Source: Tachypleus tridentatus (Eukaryota > Arthropoda > Merostomata > Xiphosura > Limulidae). From it: a stretch of 64,000 nt of DNA. The position numbers were made by a program, and so were the translations under genes. The stretch spans positions 28,536,034 to 28,600,033 of the forward strand of contig NC_134829.1 in NCBI RefSeq assembly GCF_004210375.1, read 5' to 3'. The notes beneath the pieces were generated by a model. It ran no database searches, was not told where the DNA came from, and saw nothing but the letters and a program-made list of their open reading frames with translations. This document shows, piece after piece, positions 12,636-24,976 of this stretch; position 1 is the stretch's first letter; each line of letters opens with the position of its first letter.

Positions 12636-13690
12636 AATGTGCTTAAGATATATATATCAGATTTTCTAAATGAAAGAACAGTAACAATAAAAGGCAAACA
12701 TCTTAATTTTTTTCTCCATTTACTGGAATACTTCAAGGATCAGTCAACATGCTCTACCTAAATGATAAATATTTACCTACCAAAGATGAAACTCAAAAGT
12801 CTTCCAGTTTGCTGATGGCATAACAGTATAGCCCTTGTGAACCTCAATATAAGGAGCAAAACACATGAAAAAATATCTTTACAGTTGTGATGCTCCAAAT
12901 GGAGAGTAGACCTAAACCTGGAAAAAGCAATGTTTGTTGATATCATATTTACAGGTAGTTTTGCAAAAGAATGAAAGAAATAAACCTATCTTACATATAT
13001 AATGCATAAATACAATCTACCAATGCAGCTCATGTTCTAGGTATTACACATGATACCAGACTAACCTGGAAACAGTATATCACAAGGATCAAATAGAAAG
13101 CCATATTAAGACTCAATATCCTTAAAGCTCTTAAACAGACTAAAAAATAAAAATAAAGCTAACACTATACACAGTGCTTGTGTTCCAAATCTTTAAATAT
13201 GGATGCCATACAATATGAAACATATCAGTTAACAATTAGCTAAAATTACAGAGTACAAAAGAAAGCAGTCAGAATAATAACCTAATTATGCTCAAAAAGA
13301 ACTCCACAAATGTAAGAAGCTATTCTGCATGAATGAAAGTTATATCTCACTTTGAGGGATTCTTTGCAAAAAGTAAAGCATGGAAACTGTATTCTCTGAA
13401 ATTTGATTATAGCAATCTGAGTTCAGTGGCTTTTAAAAGATAGAAAATACTTAGTCTAAAGGAAGTTACAACTGTAAGAGACTATTGCAGATAGGAATAT
13501 TGCCTATGTAGAGCATTACTTACGGTCTGTTTAGCTAGAATCATGAGGTTACACATCACAAATGGAAATATTTTACATTTAAGATATTCCAATCTGCTAA
13601 GAAGCTAGCATCAAAACAAAAGAGGACAGCAGCACTCCCCCAAGCTTTAAAAAAGGTCTCCTAATTAAGAAAGAGAAGAAAAAGAAGTCC
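12636..13690 (+). pseudogene. Decayed jockey-like LINE, reverse transcriptase end
   Basis: The frames contain scattered remains of the thumb end of a non-LTR reverse transcriptase. Near 12725-12750 is a TGILQGSV motif, equivalent to the usual G(V/I)PQGS before the catalytic palm. A run near 13036-13136 reads LGITHDTRLTWKQYITRIK and then LRLNILKAL, which is the typical jockey-clade text after the palm. Stops and frame changes are frequent and the metal-binding xxDD motif is not readable, so this is a very old, inactive insertion. Its 5' end is not visible. Confidence 0.68.
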
Positions 13691-14271
13691 AGAATTCATC
13701 ATTCATCCTCAATTCCCTCTCCTTCCTTATGTTTCTCTTATTTTTTGGCTTTATTCCTGCTCCTCACCTTTACCTTCCAGTATAAACTTTATCCTCCTAT
13801 CTACTCTAACTCTCACAGTTTTTCAGTTCTCCACCACGTCACCGTTAAAAACCCCTAGGACAGAAGAAGGATCTCAATCCCAGAACTTCTGTAAAGAAAA
13901 TCTTCACCTCAGAGTTTCTGATCATCATCATAAACATATACAGTTCAATCTTCATAATGCTTTCCTTTCTCAGATGTTATGATAACCTTCCTGTCATTTC
14001 TGGTTGACAGTTCTTCACTGTACTTGTAATCAAACAATTTTGTTTTTACTCCATCGAAATATATCTAATACCTGATATTTCTTTATAGTTCATATCTTTA
14101 AAAATTGTTATTACTTTGCATTCTCTTCCTTACAATATATAAGTTATTACAATATTCTTTTTACAAGGCAACTATATTCTAGTTGAGATCTGACCAGAGC
14201 CTTAAAATTTTGTTCATGCAAATAACCATGCAACCTGGTATGGCACTTGCAATCTGTTTGTTATGAGATTG

Positions 14272-14400
14272 AATTCTATTACCAAACACGCCTGCTTTTT
14301 AAGTCATGGGGACATTATGGTGTGGCAATCAATTCTACTATTCATTAGCGAAGATCACCCTATGAGTTGACAATGAGTGATGTTCACTTGGTGTTTCCTT
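14272..14400 (+). repeat. SINE-A, highly decayed
   Basis: Recognisable as taccaaacacgcctgctttt, then ttaagtcatggggac, then caatcaattctactattcat, then tatgagttgacaatgagtga. These follow the SINE-A order with about one third of bases changed. Confidence 0.5.
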
Positions 14401-14689
14401 TCTATGCTATCACTTAAAAATTACAGCTGGTTAATGCAATTAACTCTTGAGTATGTTTGTTCAAAATTCAATAAAACAAACCAAATAAGTTTAGGTTTGT
14501 CTTATCACTCTCATTCACGTATTCAAATAAATTCTCTCATATTTGTAATTCATTTTGATTTCATCTACATTCTTGACTAAGTATCAAATCATTTGTAATA
14601 TTGATACCTCTACACATTGTTCATGTTATATACAAACATGTAAAAAGTAGAATAACTATGCTTTAAGGACATACTTAAAAAATCACAAA

Positions 14690-15490
14690 CAATATTGATC
14701 CTAGCAGACTGCCTTGTTACCTCCTTTCATTCTGATGCAGTACTGTTTACCTAAATGTGTTGTCTTCTTCTGATAAGCAATTTTCTATACATCTGATAAT
14801 TTCAGTATGTGTTATAAATATTCATTATACTTATTAATCTCTTATTTGGTGCAGTATTGGGTGCTTTCACATAATCCATGTAAATTACATAAGGTTGTAT
14901 GCTGTTATGAGTGTTAGTCTGTTTATCTAAGTTTGGAGTTTAGAGAATACACAAGAAAAGAAAATAACAGTCAGTTAATATCAATCTTTTTTTTTTGTGA
15001 AGTATTTGTTACAGAAATTAAGGGTAAACTAGTAGTTGTTTAGTTACAACAAGTTATATATATTTATATAACAATTTGTTCATATTTAAAGGTCCTTAGT
15101 TGTTGATTCATAGGTTTTGAAAGTTATTTTGAGTACATCTGGTTCTCTACTTCTATTCATCTCCCCCATTGTCTCATAATTCTCTTTCCTTTCTTCTCGG
15201 GATCCCATTTTTCACCCATCAAGGCTTTATAAGCCTTGATAAGCTTTGTTATAATTCTCAATAGAAACTTTTCAATTGATTTGTACTTTTTGAAACCAAT
15301 TTGGGAATTACTTAAGACATTATTATTTTGTAAAAAAAAACAATAATTCTGTTATAAAGTATGTGTTCTAAAACACATGCAAATGCAGATAAAATAGATA
15401 TTGGTCAATAATTTTCCACAAAATCTGGATGACCACTCTTGTAAATGGAAATGGTTTTAGCAGTTTGAAGAATTTGGGGAAATTATTTCG
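14690..15490 (-). pseudogene. Decayed CR1-like LINE reverse transcriptase, minus strand
   Basis: Read on the minus strand, this holds remains of a CR1/L2-type reverse transcriptase. From about 15345 down to 15220 there is NNVLSNSQIGFKKYKS followed by FLLRIITKLIKAY. From about 14890 down to 14710 there is VIYMDYVKAPNTAPNKRL and then VNSTASE.KEVT. In intact CR1 proteins these correspond to the (L)xDxQ.GFR.. block, the VYLDFxKAFDxVPH block that carries the first catalytic Asp, and the NG..S.w..V..GVPQGS block. Many stops and frame changes show it is dead. Confidence 0.72.
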
Positions 15491-15499
15491 TAGTATGTT

Positions 15500-16326
15500 C
15501 TTTATATACATGTAAAGTTAAGGGTTTAATAATTGGTTTGTGAGCAGATTTAATCAAGTAAGGTAACTTAGACTTGCTTATTGATCCCTGTAACTTCTGC
15601 TGTGCAGCAAGTAAACAGATCATTTTCATCCTCTTTTATCACAAAAGTAACTTGAACATAAAAATTTTATATTTTTGTTCTCTGTTCTGTATATTCTCTC
15701 ACAACCTGCTTTTTCACTCTGCTCTTCTCTCTCTATAAGACTTTCATAATTTTTCCAATAAACAGGCTGCTAACAAATTCTTGTATTACACCCTTAATAT
15801 TTCTAATCAGACATCAAAAATTTAAAAACCCAATAAAAGAGAATGAGTTTGGTACTTGTACATTAGCATATGGCATTAGACATTCATGTTTTCAATATAA
15901 TAGCAAGTATTAATTCGTTACTTAATGTATGTTGCTGAATAAACTTTGGCCAAGTTCAACATGATATTAATAGTTAAATTCTGTTGGAATCTTACAGTAG
16001 TTCATGGGATAGGCAAAAAAAGAACACACAACTTTGAAGGTTATACACTGTTCGTAAAGTGATAAGCATTTTATATGATCAGACGTAAAGTAGGTTTATG
16101 TTTTCAGAAGTAGTGTTCTTTGTATAGTAGTAATAAGTAAAGAAAAATAATATCAGGATGATAGTGTTTAACATCAAAATTGATAATTCGTTGAGAAATT
16201 TGAAAAAAATTCATGATGCATTAAAAGACATAATTCTGTCCGTTAGGTTTTATTTTTTTCAAATGCTTACGTTATATAACTATTTAAAAAGTATTGTTTG
16301 TGACTGATACTTTTTGTCTTGAAAAG
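15500..16326. other. Upstream region of the ACD candidate, nothing specific
   Basis: AT-rich DNA before the first supported ACD exon. The stretch at 16300-16326 (a T-rich run ending in gaaaag) could be an acceptor preceding exon 1. In that case an untranslated first exon and the promoter lie further upstream and cannot be placed from sequence. Confidence 0.35.
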
Positions 16327-16512
16327 ATGAATAAAGAAAAGAACATTGCTGTTCCAAGTTTCTCTTATCTTCAACAAAATGGGAAACCAAAAAGATTTAC
16401 TAGTTATTTCTCAGATATGGCAACTTGGATCAGAAAAGATGTCTGTGAAGCCATTGATTCTGGACTTCTAAACATTCAAATGACTGGCCCGAGACACTGT
16501 GAAGTAGTAAAG
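16327..16512 (+). CDS. ACD: ACD candidate exon 1: start of OB fold
   Basis: Residues 1-62. The chosen start is ATG at 16327 (MNKEKNIAVPSF); the frame stays open upstream to 16294, so an earlier start or an upstream exon is possible. The segment FSDMATWIRKDVCEAI aligns with the P-W-I-R-E-L-I entry strand of the TPP1 OB fold, and RHCEVVK with its first long strand (L-L-E-V-L). The exon ends in phase 0 at the donor aag|gtaaagt (16513). A weaker donor lies 6 bases earlier. Confidence 0.62.
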
Positions 16513-16862
16513 GTAAAGTCTTTGTAACTGATCTTCTGACATGATAAATACAATTTTTTTTTTAATTACTGTTGAACAAACACACATTTATAAAATCAAA
16601 TTCTTCACTAGTGTATTGCCATAAAACTAGATTTGTTTTTAAATGTCTCTCTCACTTAATGAAACATTTCAAGAAAAACAAAAAAGATTTAGCTTGTATG
16701 GAAAAACAAATTTTTGTTGTGGTTTGTAAGGGATGTATCAGTGAAAGGGTTGGAAGCTTAAAATATGAATGTAAGATCAGACAAGAAACTGTATTGTTGG
16801 AAGTGTTGTTTATTTCCAAAACAGTGCCAATGTTTTTTTATTTGATTTAGAAAATATAATAA

Positions 16863-17047
16863 AAAGGAAGCAAAACCTACATCGCCATTGTTATTAACTT
16901 GGAAATTTGTTTTTTCTTCAATGGACATTTCTGTAGACCAGTAAAAAGTGGATCATTGGTTGAAAACCACTGATTTAAGGCATGTACAGCTTTTGGTCAT
17001 GAGATTTCTCTGGAGTTATAAAAATAACAAGTGAATAATGTGGGAAT
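16863..17047 (+). repeat. 185-bp exact direct duplication, copy 1
   Basis: Identical over 185 bases to 19065-19249. It contains the right end of the hAT-like MITE (ggttgaaaaccactg) plus more than 70 bases of the flank beyond it, so it was not made by transposition of the MITE. It lies in intron 1 of the ACD candidate. Confidence 0.9.
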
Positions 17048-18839
17048 TTTTGAGTGAAGCTGCAGGGTCATAAACAGAAATATCTGCAGAGTGTAAAAAC
17101 TACAGCAAATATGATTTCAAATGATTATTGTAGGCTGTATCAGAGGAAAGAACATAAAACCGTAAGGCATATTACAAGAAGACTATAAAATGATATATGT
17201 TTTAAGTCAAATTAAAAATTTATTTAGTGAATAAGTAAGCTAAGATAAAGTGAAATAATGTGTGACTGAAGATATATGTACATTATGTTACACAGGAATA
17301 TATGTTTTACAAAATATGAAACATTTTTTACTTCATAATGAAATTTTATGAAGTGCATAAACATGTAAGGTGGTAAGTAACTGCTTTATCATTATTCAAC
17401 TAGGTTATGGCTATTATACTTTAGTGTAATTCCTTCATAAGCAAAGGGTAAAAATAAAAAACTGTTCAAAGAAACGTATTATGTTGAGAGTACTGATTTG
17501 CCCAGTATAAATGAAATGACAAACACTTAAATTTCTGAACTGTTTAATGAAAGAGAAGAAAGAAAACAGTTTCCTTTAGTCTGGTCTTTTATCATGTTTA
17601 AAAACAGTTAGTTCTTTTTTTCTCATTTTTGACTCATCTGTTTAAAGGTTTTGTAGCTTGTTTTCATGCTGATAATAATATTCTAGAATATTAATTGCTT
17701 GTGCTCAGTTCTATTAACTAAATGGACATCAATGTCTACAATTTAGACAAGGAGAAAGTAGTTGAAACTAAGTTCAGTGTTATAGTTTTCAGTGGTAAAG
17801 AATATTAAATGAAGTAGTGTCAAACATATCAAAACTGCTTTTGGAAGGCTTATTATCATTCAGTCAAACCTAAATTTCATGGCTTGAAAGAAAATCAAAG
17901 GTCATCTGATGATTACCATGTGAGTTTAACAGGAAGTTGCAAAATGTAAGTAAAATAAATGTATATTTTAGTAACAGTGATGTATCAACTTCGTAGCTCA
18001 TCTAAACAGGTGTTACTCAAAATACATCACAACTAACAAAAAAATTATTATTAAATATAGAATATTTGGACAGAATAGATGAAAGTGACATATTTGTTGT
18101 ATATCTATTTTAACTAATGTAAATTTAAAATTACCTTCACAAAAAAATTACAATCTGAATATGATATAATCATAAATGAAAAAATAAACACAATGAGATA
18201 AATATATTATTTTCAGATCTTCAAATAGCATAATACATGTGTAATGACAGAATTTTGTAAGTTAATGTAGAAATAGATTATTTTGCTTATGTGCTATGGT
18301 ATATGACACCAAATTAAGATTTCATAATATATGGAAGACTCCAGCAAACTCTTCAGTGAACATTTTGTTCCAGTATATTGAGCTTGCATGTATTTATCAA
18401 TAAAATCTCAATATGATCCTTGCTTAATTATGTATTTGACCATATGTATTTTAAATGGGATATAAGGTTCACCATAAATTTGTGATGCCATTACTCATCA
18501 AACAAATATTTTGATATATAGATCATGTGTTTTTTCAGGTTATGTTTATGGATTTATTACATTTTAAACAACCTGCTAAGATATCTGGTATGATAAATAT
18601 TTTGCTCTTTCATATCTTCTTAATAAAGTAGTAACATCAAGAAGATAAGGCCAGAACTCAATGTTTATATTATGTTACAAATCATGTAACATACTTGTGT
18701 CATCATTGCCATACACAAAGTATTTATTTTTACTAATAGTATGTTATTGTAGCTGCATACTTCCATTACCTTGACCTATTTTTCAGTAGGGCTGAATTGC
18801 AGCACCAGTGATTTTTTCAACCTTTTTGTTACTTGAGGC
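17048..18839. other. ACD intron 1, nothing recognised
   Basis: AT-rich intron sequence. An acceptor-like cag at 18539 is followed by a short open frame, but including it would break the phase with the next exon (see rejected items). Confidence 0.45.
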
Positions 18840-19176
18840 AATGGTTCTCAACCCTTTTCACTTTATGTCTACCAAAACTTTTGTAAATATTGTACCGACT
18901 GTGAGAAGTATATATAGTATATGACATCTCAATATAAAGTATCTGGAATGTAGATAGTTATATTTAATAGCATCATTGATAATCTAATTTCTAAACTGTT
19001 ACTGTGTTTAGTCCTATTCATTGTCATAGCTAAGAACCCAATCTCAAAGAGATATATGGATTAGAAAGGAAGCAAAACCTACATCGCCATTGTTATTAAC
19101 TTGGAAATTTGTTTTTTCTTCAATGGACATTTCTGTAGACCAGTAAAAAGTGGATCATTGGTTGAAAACCACTGAT
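18840..19176. mobile_element. hAT-like MITE
   Basis: About 337 bp bounded by caatggttctcaaccc on the left and ggttgaaaaccactg on the right, the usual hAT MITE ends. The eight bases outside each end (acttgagg and atttaagg) agree at 6 of 8, fitting an old 8-bp target duplication. No coding capacity. Confidence 0.6.
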
Positions 19177-19249
19177 TTAAGGCATGTACAGCTTTTGGTC
19201 ATGAGATTTCTCTGGAGTTATAAAAATAACAAGTGAATAATGTGGGAAT
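19065..19249 (+). repeat. 185-bp exact direct duplication, copy 2
   Basis: Identical to 16863-17047. This copy keeps the whole MITE on its left, so it is the likely parent. It ends 32 bases before ACD candidate exon 2. Confidence 0.9.
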
Positions 19250-19281
19250 AAATTTTTTAAAAGCAGTACATATCTTTCTAG

Positions 19282-19404
19282 TGTGAAAAAAGAAAAATTG
19301 AAGACACTTCTGGCAGTTATATCAAACGCATTACTGATAATCAGACCAGCATCATAGCAGTGTTTCTCAAGGAAGCAGTTGATGAGATGCTCCAGAAGAG
19401 GCAT
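19282..19404 (+). CDS. ACD: ACD candidate exon 2: OB-fold strands
   Basis: Residues 63-103 in phase with exon 1. The acceptor is tctttctag ending at 19281. The segment YIKRITDNQTSIIAVFLKEA matches the TPP1 OB-fold pattern of a hydrophobic strand, a (S/T)-D-x-x-(T/S) turn, then a second strand and the start of a helix. The 3' end is uncertain: gcat|gtagac (19405) keeps phase 0 with exon 3, while other GTs further on (for example at 19435) are also possible. This is the least certain exon because the frame stays open beyond it and the region lies next to repeat DNA. Confidence 0.5.
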
Positions 19405-20327
19405 GTAGACCATAAGATCAGTTTGGAAAATGTGTTCTTTTTCTATGCTCTACCAGTTCAAGCTCATCGCATCTTTATATATTTTCTTATGTAGCAAATA
19501 AATAATAATTTCATCACTTCATTTAATAGTAGTAAGATTAATGTTTTTGTAATTAGTTTTGCTTAAGTACAGTGCATATGAATGAAACAGGGATGGGTAG
19601 ATTTCAGGTTTTATAAAACATTTGATCTAAGAAAATCTTGTGGCTACTGGGTAGTATACCTAGGTGATTGTTTTTAAAAACTGTGACTGTCATAATTAGG
19701 TTGGGGATCAAATTCCCAAACACAGCTGTTTCTTCCACTGAATATATTTATAAGTAATTTATACCTGTTAACAGAATAGTATATTCAATAACCAAATTTA
19801 AATCTCTATGTTTTTATAAATATGTATCAAACAAGACTAACCACTGGCTTTTGGCTGTGAAAGAGTGCTCTGTCCTACCAAAAAGGTTAGACAGGAAAAA
19901 TCTTGAGATGCAGTTTTTAATGGCTGAAGATTATAAAAATGATACACTTAGTGTAATAGAGTTACTACTAAAGCTGTCACATCTGACCTGGGAAAGACTT
20001 GATAACATACTCCATGCCTTTAGTTTTTAGATTAACCAAGCTATAAACTAAAGGCATGTGCTCATTTTTCACTGTTTTCATGGCATTTTAAGCATATTAA
20101 AACCAATTTTAATGTTATTTTTCTACCTCTTGACAAAGTTTCTACTTTTTTATAACTTATTTTAGTAATATTCAATTCATAAGTAATCTCTCAAAACAAA
20201 ACTTGTACTTAAAGGTAATGCTTACGATTAAAAATAATAATAATTAGTTTTAACATTCAGTTTCTGCTTTATACTACATAATGGACCATTCTTGTGATAT
20301 CTGTTTGTTTTTTTAATTACAATTCCT

Positions 20328-20440
20328 AGGGCCTAGCATGGCCTGGTGGTTATGGCATTTGACTTGCACTTTGAGGATCATGATTTGAATCCCTGTTACC
20401 AAACATACTCATCCTATATGGTTGCTATCTATGCAAGCCA
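20328..20440 (+). repeat. SINE-A head fragment, old
   Basis: gggcctagcatggcctggtg, then a diverged B box (gatttgaatccctgttacca) and aaacatactcatcc. The remainder of the body is lost. In ACD intron 2. Confidence 0.58.
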
Positions 20441-20803
20441 GATGGGTATAAAAATTCTTGGCTTACAACACTATTGATCCCAAACTGGTAGAGATTGTAA
20501 CTGTAAAATATATATACATATGTAGTTTGTAATGCTTTGTTTTTCTGTAGAAACAAATCTCAGGTTGTTACAGATGTATTAAGTGAAATTCCACTATAAT
20601 GCTTTACCTGTTACTACATATTAGCTTTCCTCAGTGTAGGAAAATTACAACTTTAGAGTGTTTGATTGTTAATTTAAAGTGCACATGCATGCTTGTGCAG
20701 GATTTCAAAGTGTTGAGAATTAGAATCAAGTTACCAATGTGTCATGATCCAAGCTATTAGTTTTTCAAAACAGAAAGAAAACTCTCAAAGAATGAAAAAT
20801 TTA

Positions 20804-20960
20804 TTAACTCTTTCAGTGTGAGCTCAGTCAATTTGACCTGTTTGTACTTTTTTTAAATCTTTATAAGCTCAATACTTCTAGTTTTTAATATAGTGTGCAT
20901 ATCTTCACAAAATTTGGATTTTTTACAGTTACATTATAAGTCTTTCATGTGCAGAAAATC
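20804..20960 (+). repeat. Possible piggyBac-like MITE end
   Basis: Begins at a TTAA with ttaactctttcagtg. It shares atcttcacaaaatttgg and neighbouring text with the reverse complement of the right end of the element at 56198-57784. The opposite end was not found. Confidence 0.3.
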
Positions 20961-22110
20961 ATATTTTTAATAAACTAAAATAAAAATTTGTCTATTAAAA
21001 TATTGAGTATTTGTTTTATACAGTATGTAAAAAGTAATTTTCATGTTAAGAGTAAAAATACTTTTTCTCATTTCCAAAATCTCAAATTTCCTTTGTGTAA
21101 TTTCTTAAAGCTTTGAAATACATTTCAAACATCTTTTCTTCAGTAAATCTTTATATTTTATCTGTTATTTTTCTACCCAAAATCAAAATGGCATTGGTCA
21201 ATTTGACCAACCTTGTAAACACAAAAAATCAAAATTTAGGTTACCCTTTTTTCTTTCTTGAGTGACTACAAATTGTTAAATGAAACTACATTCATTTAGC
21301 CTAAGTAGCTTTAAACTCATAAGAATGTGTATCTGTTTAAAATTAAATATTATTATTTTATTGCCCTTTGAACTGTGCTAACTACTATCCGTTGCAAATC
21401 ACTTGTGGCACATATGCAGCTCATGTTATGCTATTGAATTACATTACTCACATGCTGCTTGTGTGCTTCTCTCATGAAACATTTTTATGATATTATTATT
21501 ATTACTTATTTTACGTAATCTAATTTTAACTAACCTAAAACATCTCTATTTTATACAACAAAAACCTAGAATAATGATATGCAGAAAGTAGACAATTTTT
21601 CCCATCTCTCTCAGTTTTTGTGGCTTTGTAACTGTGCAACAAGAACCATTACAAATTCATGAAAGCTAGTTGTTAAGTTTTTAACTGGAGCATTGTTTGT
21701 ATTCTGAATGCAATTGAGTATTATCTTTACTGAACACGGTGTTATGCAGTATATCATTTAACAGATGGAAACCTTCACTTCCTAGCAGTTTTGTGTAATA
21801 TACAATTAACTAGTACTCAATCCTGGAAGAGAAGGTGTGTCAGAAAGGGTCTGATTTCTGATTGATAGCTCTGTAACTGAATAAAATAGAAAGCTATAAA
21901 AAAATGGTTTGTCCGAGCAATAATGATTCTATAGTGAGTTTAATTTCTTACTCCTTCAAGGAGTAGTGAAAAAATTAAAAAAGACAAGATGCCTAGGGAA
22001 AATATGAAATTTTTTTAAATAGATAATTTAATGATTTCAGTCAAACGTGATAATATTTCAGTTATCTAATTAACAAGTTTTCAAAAGTGAAGGCTTGCAA
22101 AATATATCTG
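20961..22110. other. ACD intron 2, nothing recognised
   Basis: AT-rich. The words gtcaatttgacc occur twice (about 20828 and 21197), which may be parts of one decayed MITE. Confidence 0.35.
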
Positions 22111-22123
22111 TGTATTGGATGTT

Positions 22124-22398
22124 GGCCCGGCATGGCCAAGCGTGTTAAGGCGTGTACTTCGTAATCCGAGGGTTGCGGGTTCGTGCCTGAGTCGCGCCAA
22201 ACATGCTCTCCCTCCCAGCCGTGGGGGCGTTATAATGTGATGGTCAATCCCACTATTCGTTGGTAAAAGAGTAGCCCAAGAGTTGGCGGTGGGTGGTGAT
22301 GACTAGCTGCCTTTCCTCTAGTCTTACACTGCTAAATTAGGGACGGCTAGCATAGATAGCCCTCGAGTAGCTTTGTGAGAAATTCAAAAACAAACAAA
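22124..22398 (+). repeat. SINE-A, young, with perfect target site duplication
   Basis: Full-length copy with head ggcccggcatggccaagcgt and a caaacaaa tail. It is flanked by the 13-bp direct repeat tgtattggatgtt at 22111-22123 and 22399-22411, which marks LINE-type insertion and fixes both ends of the family. In ACD intron 2. Confidence 0.95.
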
Positions 22399-23035
22399 TG
22401 TATTGGATGTTACATAAGCTAAGTGAATTGACTTTTTCATGAATAGTATGAGATAAGGCACTGAAGATCTGCATTTTGTTACCTTATCACATGTTCAGGT
22501 TTATGTAGGGAAGAAAATCATGGTATTTCTGTTAATTAGTTTTGCTGTTAAAAAATAACTAAAATTGAGCCATGGCCCTCTAGTTTTCTGATATAATACT
22601 CTTCTCTGTTTTATTTTAATTCAGTTTTTTGTCCAGTTGTGTGAGTTTTTTTATTACATGAACTTGTTTTGTTTTAATTATTCAGATTATTGTTATCTTT
22701 CCTAACTTAATGTATCCAAATATTACTATATATGAATTTATTTTGTTGTTTTTCTGCATGCACAAATTTTATAAAATTGTTTTTTATTTTTAATTGAAAT
22801 TAATTTTTTGAACAGTGTTTTCATCTTAGGATAAAAAATTATTAGCTAAAATAAAGAAGTATTAACTAAACATTTTAAATTATACCTGAATTTGAAGCAA
22901 ATTATAGTCCAAATCTGAAATAGAGTGAATCACACATTATAATGTTATGCAAAGCTTTCTTACTTTGAATCCTGAATAATATCTTAGAAAGTATTAGATT
23001 GATGGTAAATAATAGTATATTTCTGAAGGTTGGAG

Positions 23036-23122
23036 GAACCAGAAGATTCAGAAATCAATTGGGAAGAAGGGGTTGTTATTTTGGAAAAGTACAGAATTAT
23101 TTACTTAAGTTTACCAGAATCT
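23036..23122 (+). CDS. ACD: ACD candidate exon 3: OB-fold strands
   Basis: Residues 104-132. The frame reads EEPEDSEINWEEGVVILEKY and then RIIYLSLPES. This matches the D-W-E-E ... G-(R/V)-(L/V)-(L/I)-L-(Q/E)-x-(C/Y) strand pair of the TPP1 OB fold. The acceptor is either ttggag|gaa (start 23036, phase 0) or ctgaag|g (start 23029, phase 2); I chose the first because it joins exon 2 in phase. The donor tct|gtaagtat at 23123 is strong and leaves phase 0. Confidence 0.68.
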
Positions 23123-23934
23123 GTAAGTATATGCTTTATGCGGGTCTTCTATCTCTATTCTTTTATGTGTTTTTTAAGCTAACAGTAGGATATAATACTT
23201 TTCAATAACTTCTACTTAATTATAATTTTGACCAAGTTAAATTAGCAGTGAGATAAATATATTTTTAATTTTAATTTACAGAAGGATATTTACATTATTT
23301 TGTCTTTGTATTTCTCAAGTTAAGTCAATAAGATAGCATGTTCTACATTTCTTTTTCTTTCATTAAAATTTTGCATTGAGATTTTGTAATAATAACTGCT
23401 TTTAAACTTTATGTTATCCTCAAAATGTACAGCTGTTGATTATTTTCATAGTCTTTATTCATAATATATGTAGCAACATCAACTAACCAAATGTAGAGCT
23501 GGGTGATATAATGGATTAATTGATACCCATAAGCATTGATTACATCACTCGTTTTCTCATGAACTAATCACTTAATGAAATTATGATTAACTGATTAATG
23601 TCACAAGAGTAATCGAGTAATTAAAGTTTTTATTATTTCAACAGTTGATTAATTGGTCAATGATTCAATATATTGACTTTAAAATAAATGATAAAAATTA
23701 GTTATTTTGGTCACTACTGTTCTTTATTATTGCAACAGTTGATTACTTGAAAGTATGACTGATTTGGTTTTCATGAAAATGATCAACTAATTAAGATTAA
23801 GGTGTCTGATAAATTACTGTTTTTGATTATTCCAACTATTCAAATCCAAATATTACCATAATGTTAATTCATCTTCTGAACACGAAGCTGCATGGTAGGT
23901 GAGTGGCAAGGGGTACTATGAGATAAATTCGTTT

Positions 23935-24056
23935 ATCCTCTCTTTGTTATTGCAAAGCTACTAAGATTATCTGTTATTGGCACTAACTTGGAACTTCTGA
24001 CTAGAAGGAAGTCATCTAGCTGGCAGCACCCACTGCAAACTCTCTGACTATTTAAG
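23935..24056 (-). repeat. SINE-A fragment, old, reverse orientation
   Basis: gcaaagctactaagattatctg, then gactagaaggaagtcatcta, then gcagcacccactgcaaactc follow the reverse SINE-A order with heavy divergence. In ACD intron 3. Confidence 0.55.
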
Positions 24057-24890
24057 TGTAAATGTACTGTTGCTATTGTTATTGTGTTATGTTTCTAACT
24101 TATAACTGTGTGACCTTATTATTTAACTTTGTGTGAGTAGGTATAGATGTAGAGGAGAGGTTCAAGAGAGAAAACCCTTACCCATCATTTTCAGAAATAA
24201 TAAGTATTATTTATTTTCATGTAAGCTGGTGAAAATTGTATTGCCTTATTGTTTTAGTTTAGAATAAATTTACAAATTATCAGTTAATGAGCCCATCAGT
24301 TACTAACTAGTAAATACCACTAATTACCCAATTTTATCCACATGTTATTAACTAAACAATAAGTTGTGTTTCTTTACAAATACGTCTTAGCACAAAATTT
24401 GGGACTTTCTTCTAATATCAGATGTCACACCTCCTAAAAACAATAAAATTGCTTTTGGCTCAAATATTTGATTAAGACTTGTGGCAAGTATGCACTGTGC
24501 ATAGGTAGGAGCTGTAAATAATAATTTTAAGGGGTTGTTAGTTTTGTCTTTTGTTCAGCATTTCTGGATTATCTACTTTTAACATGTAGTAAATTTGTTA
24601 TATTTTATGTAACCATAAGAGAATATTTTCTACATTTTTGCAAGCTCTATATTTCCACTTTTTGTTTTGACTGTATAATTACTGTACTTAATCCACTACT
24701 TTTTTCTTTAATTCTGTGTTTGTATGTGTGTGTAGTCAAGATCTAAATGGGATATTTCAAATTCCTCTTCCATGATGTTAGGTGTTCAAGTTATTGTACT
24801 AACTCTTGTATTTTTTTTTATTTTGAATTAAATACTTGTACTTATTTCTGTTTCTTGTAAGTTCCACATAATATGTATGTATAATTACAG

Positions 24891-24976
24891 AAAACTGGAA
24901 CTTTTGCTATCCAAGTAGATAAATTTGACTATCTGGGTGAGCCACTCTCTTCTTTAATGAAAGATTACCCATTTGT
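24891..24976 (+). CDS. ACD: ACD candidate exon 4: last OB-fold strand
   Basis: Residues 133-161. It reads KTGTFAIQVDKFDYL and then GEPLSSLMKDYPFV. The core FAIQVDKFDYL is the best single match in the gene to vertebrate TPP1 (F-Y-L-Q-V-D-R-F-S-L-L). The acceptor is ataattacag ending at 24890 and the donor is ttgt|gtaagtat at 24977. The exon is 86 bp, ends in phase 2 and joins exon 5 to make Val. Confidence 0.78.

Noticed and set aside
16572-16850. 92-codon open frame in ACD intron 1.
   Set aside because: Low-complexity composition typical of AT-rich DNA, no recognisable motif, and it lies between two phase-compatible exons.
18540-18585. Possible extra ACD exon after the acceptor at 18539 (VMFMDLLHFKQPAKIS).
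   Set aside because: It would follow exon 1 in frame, but its only donor (tctg|gtatga) leaves phase 1, which would put a stop at the start of the 19282 exon. Joining exon 1 directly to 19282 keeps the frame and gives a better OB-fold match.
19177-19413. 78-codon minus-strand open frame over exon 2 and the duplicated repeat.
   Set aside because: Half of it is repeat DNA and no protein motif is visible; the plus frame explains the sequence better.
22999-23208. 69-codon open frame over ACD exon 3.
   Set aside because: It is the wrong frame; the frame one base on gives the OB-fold match and has the donor at 23123.
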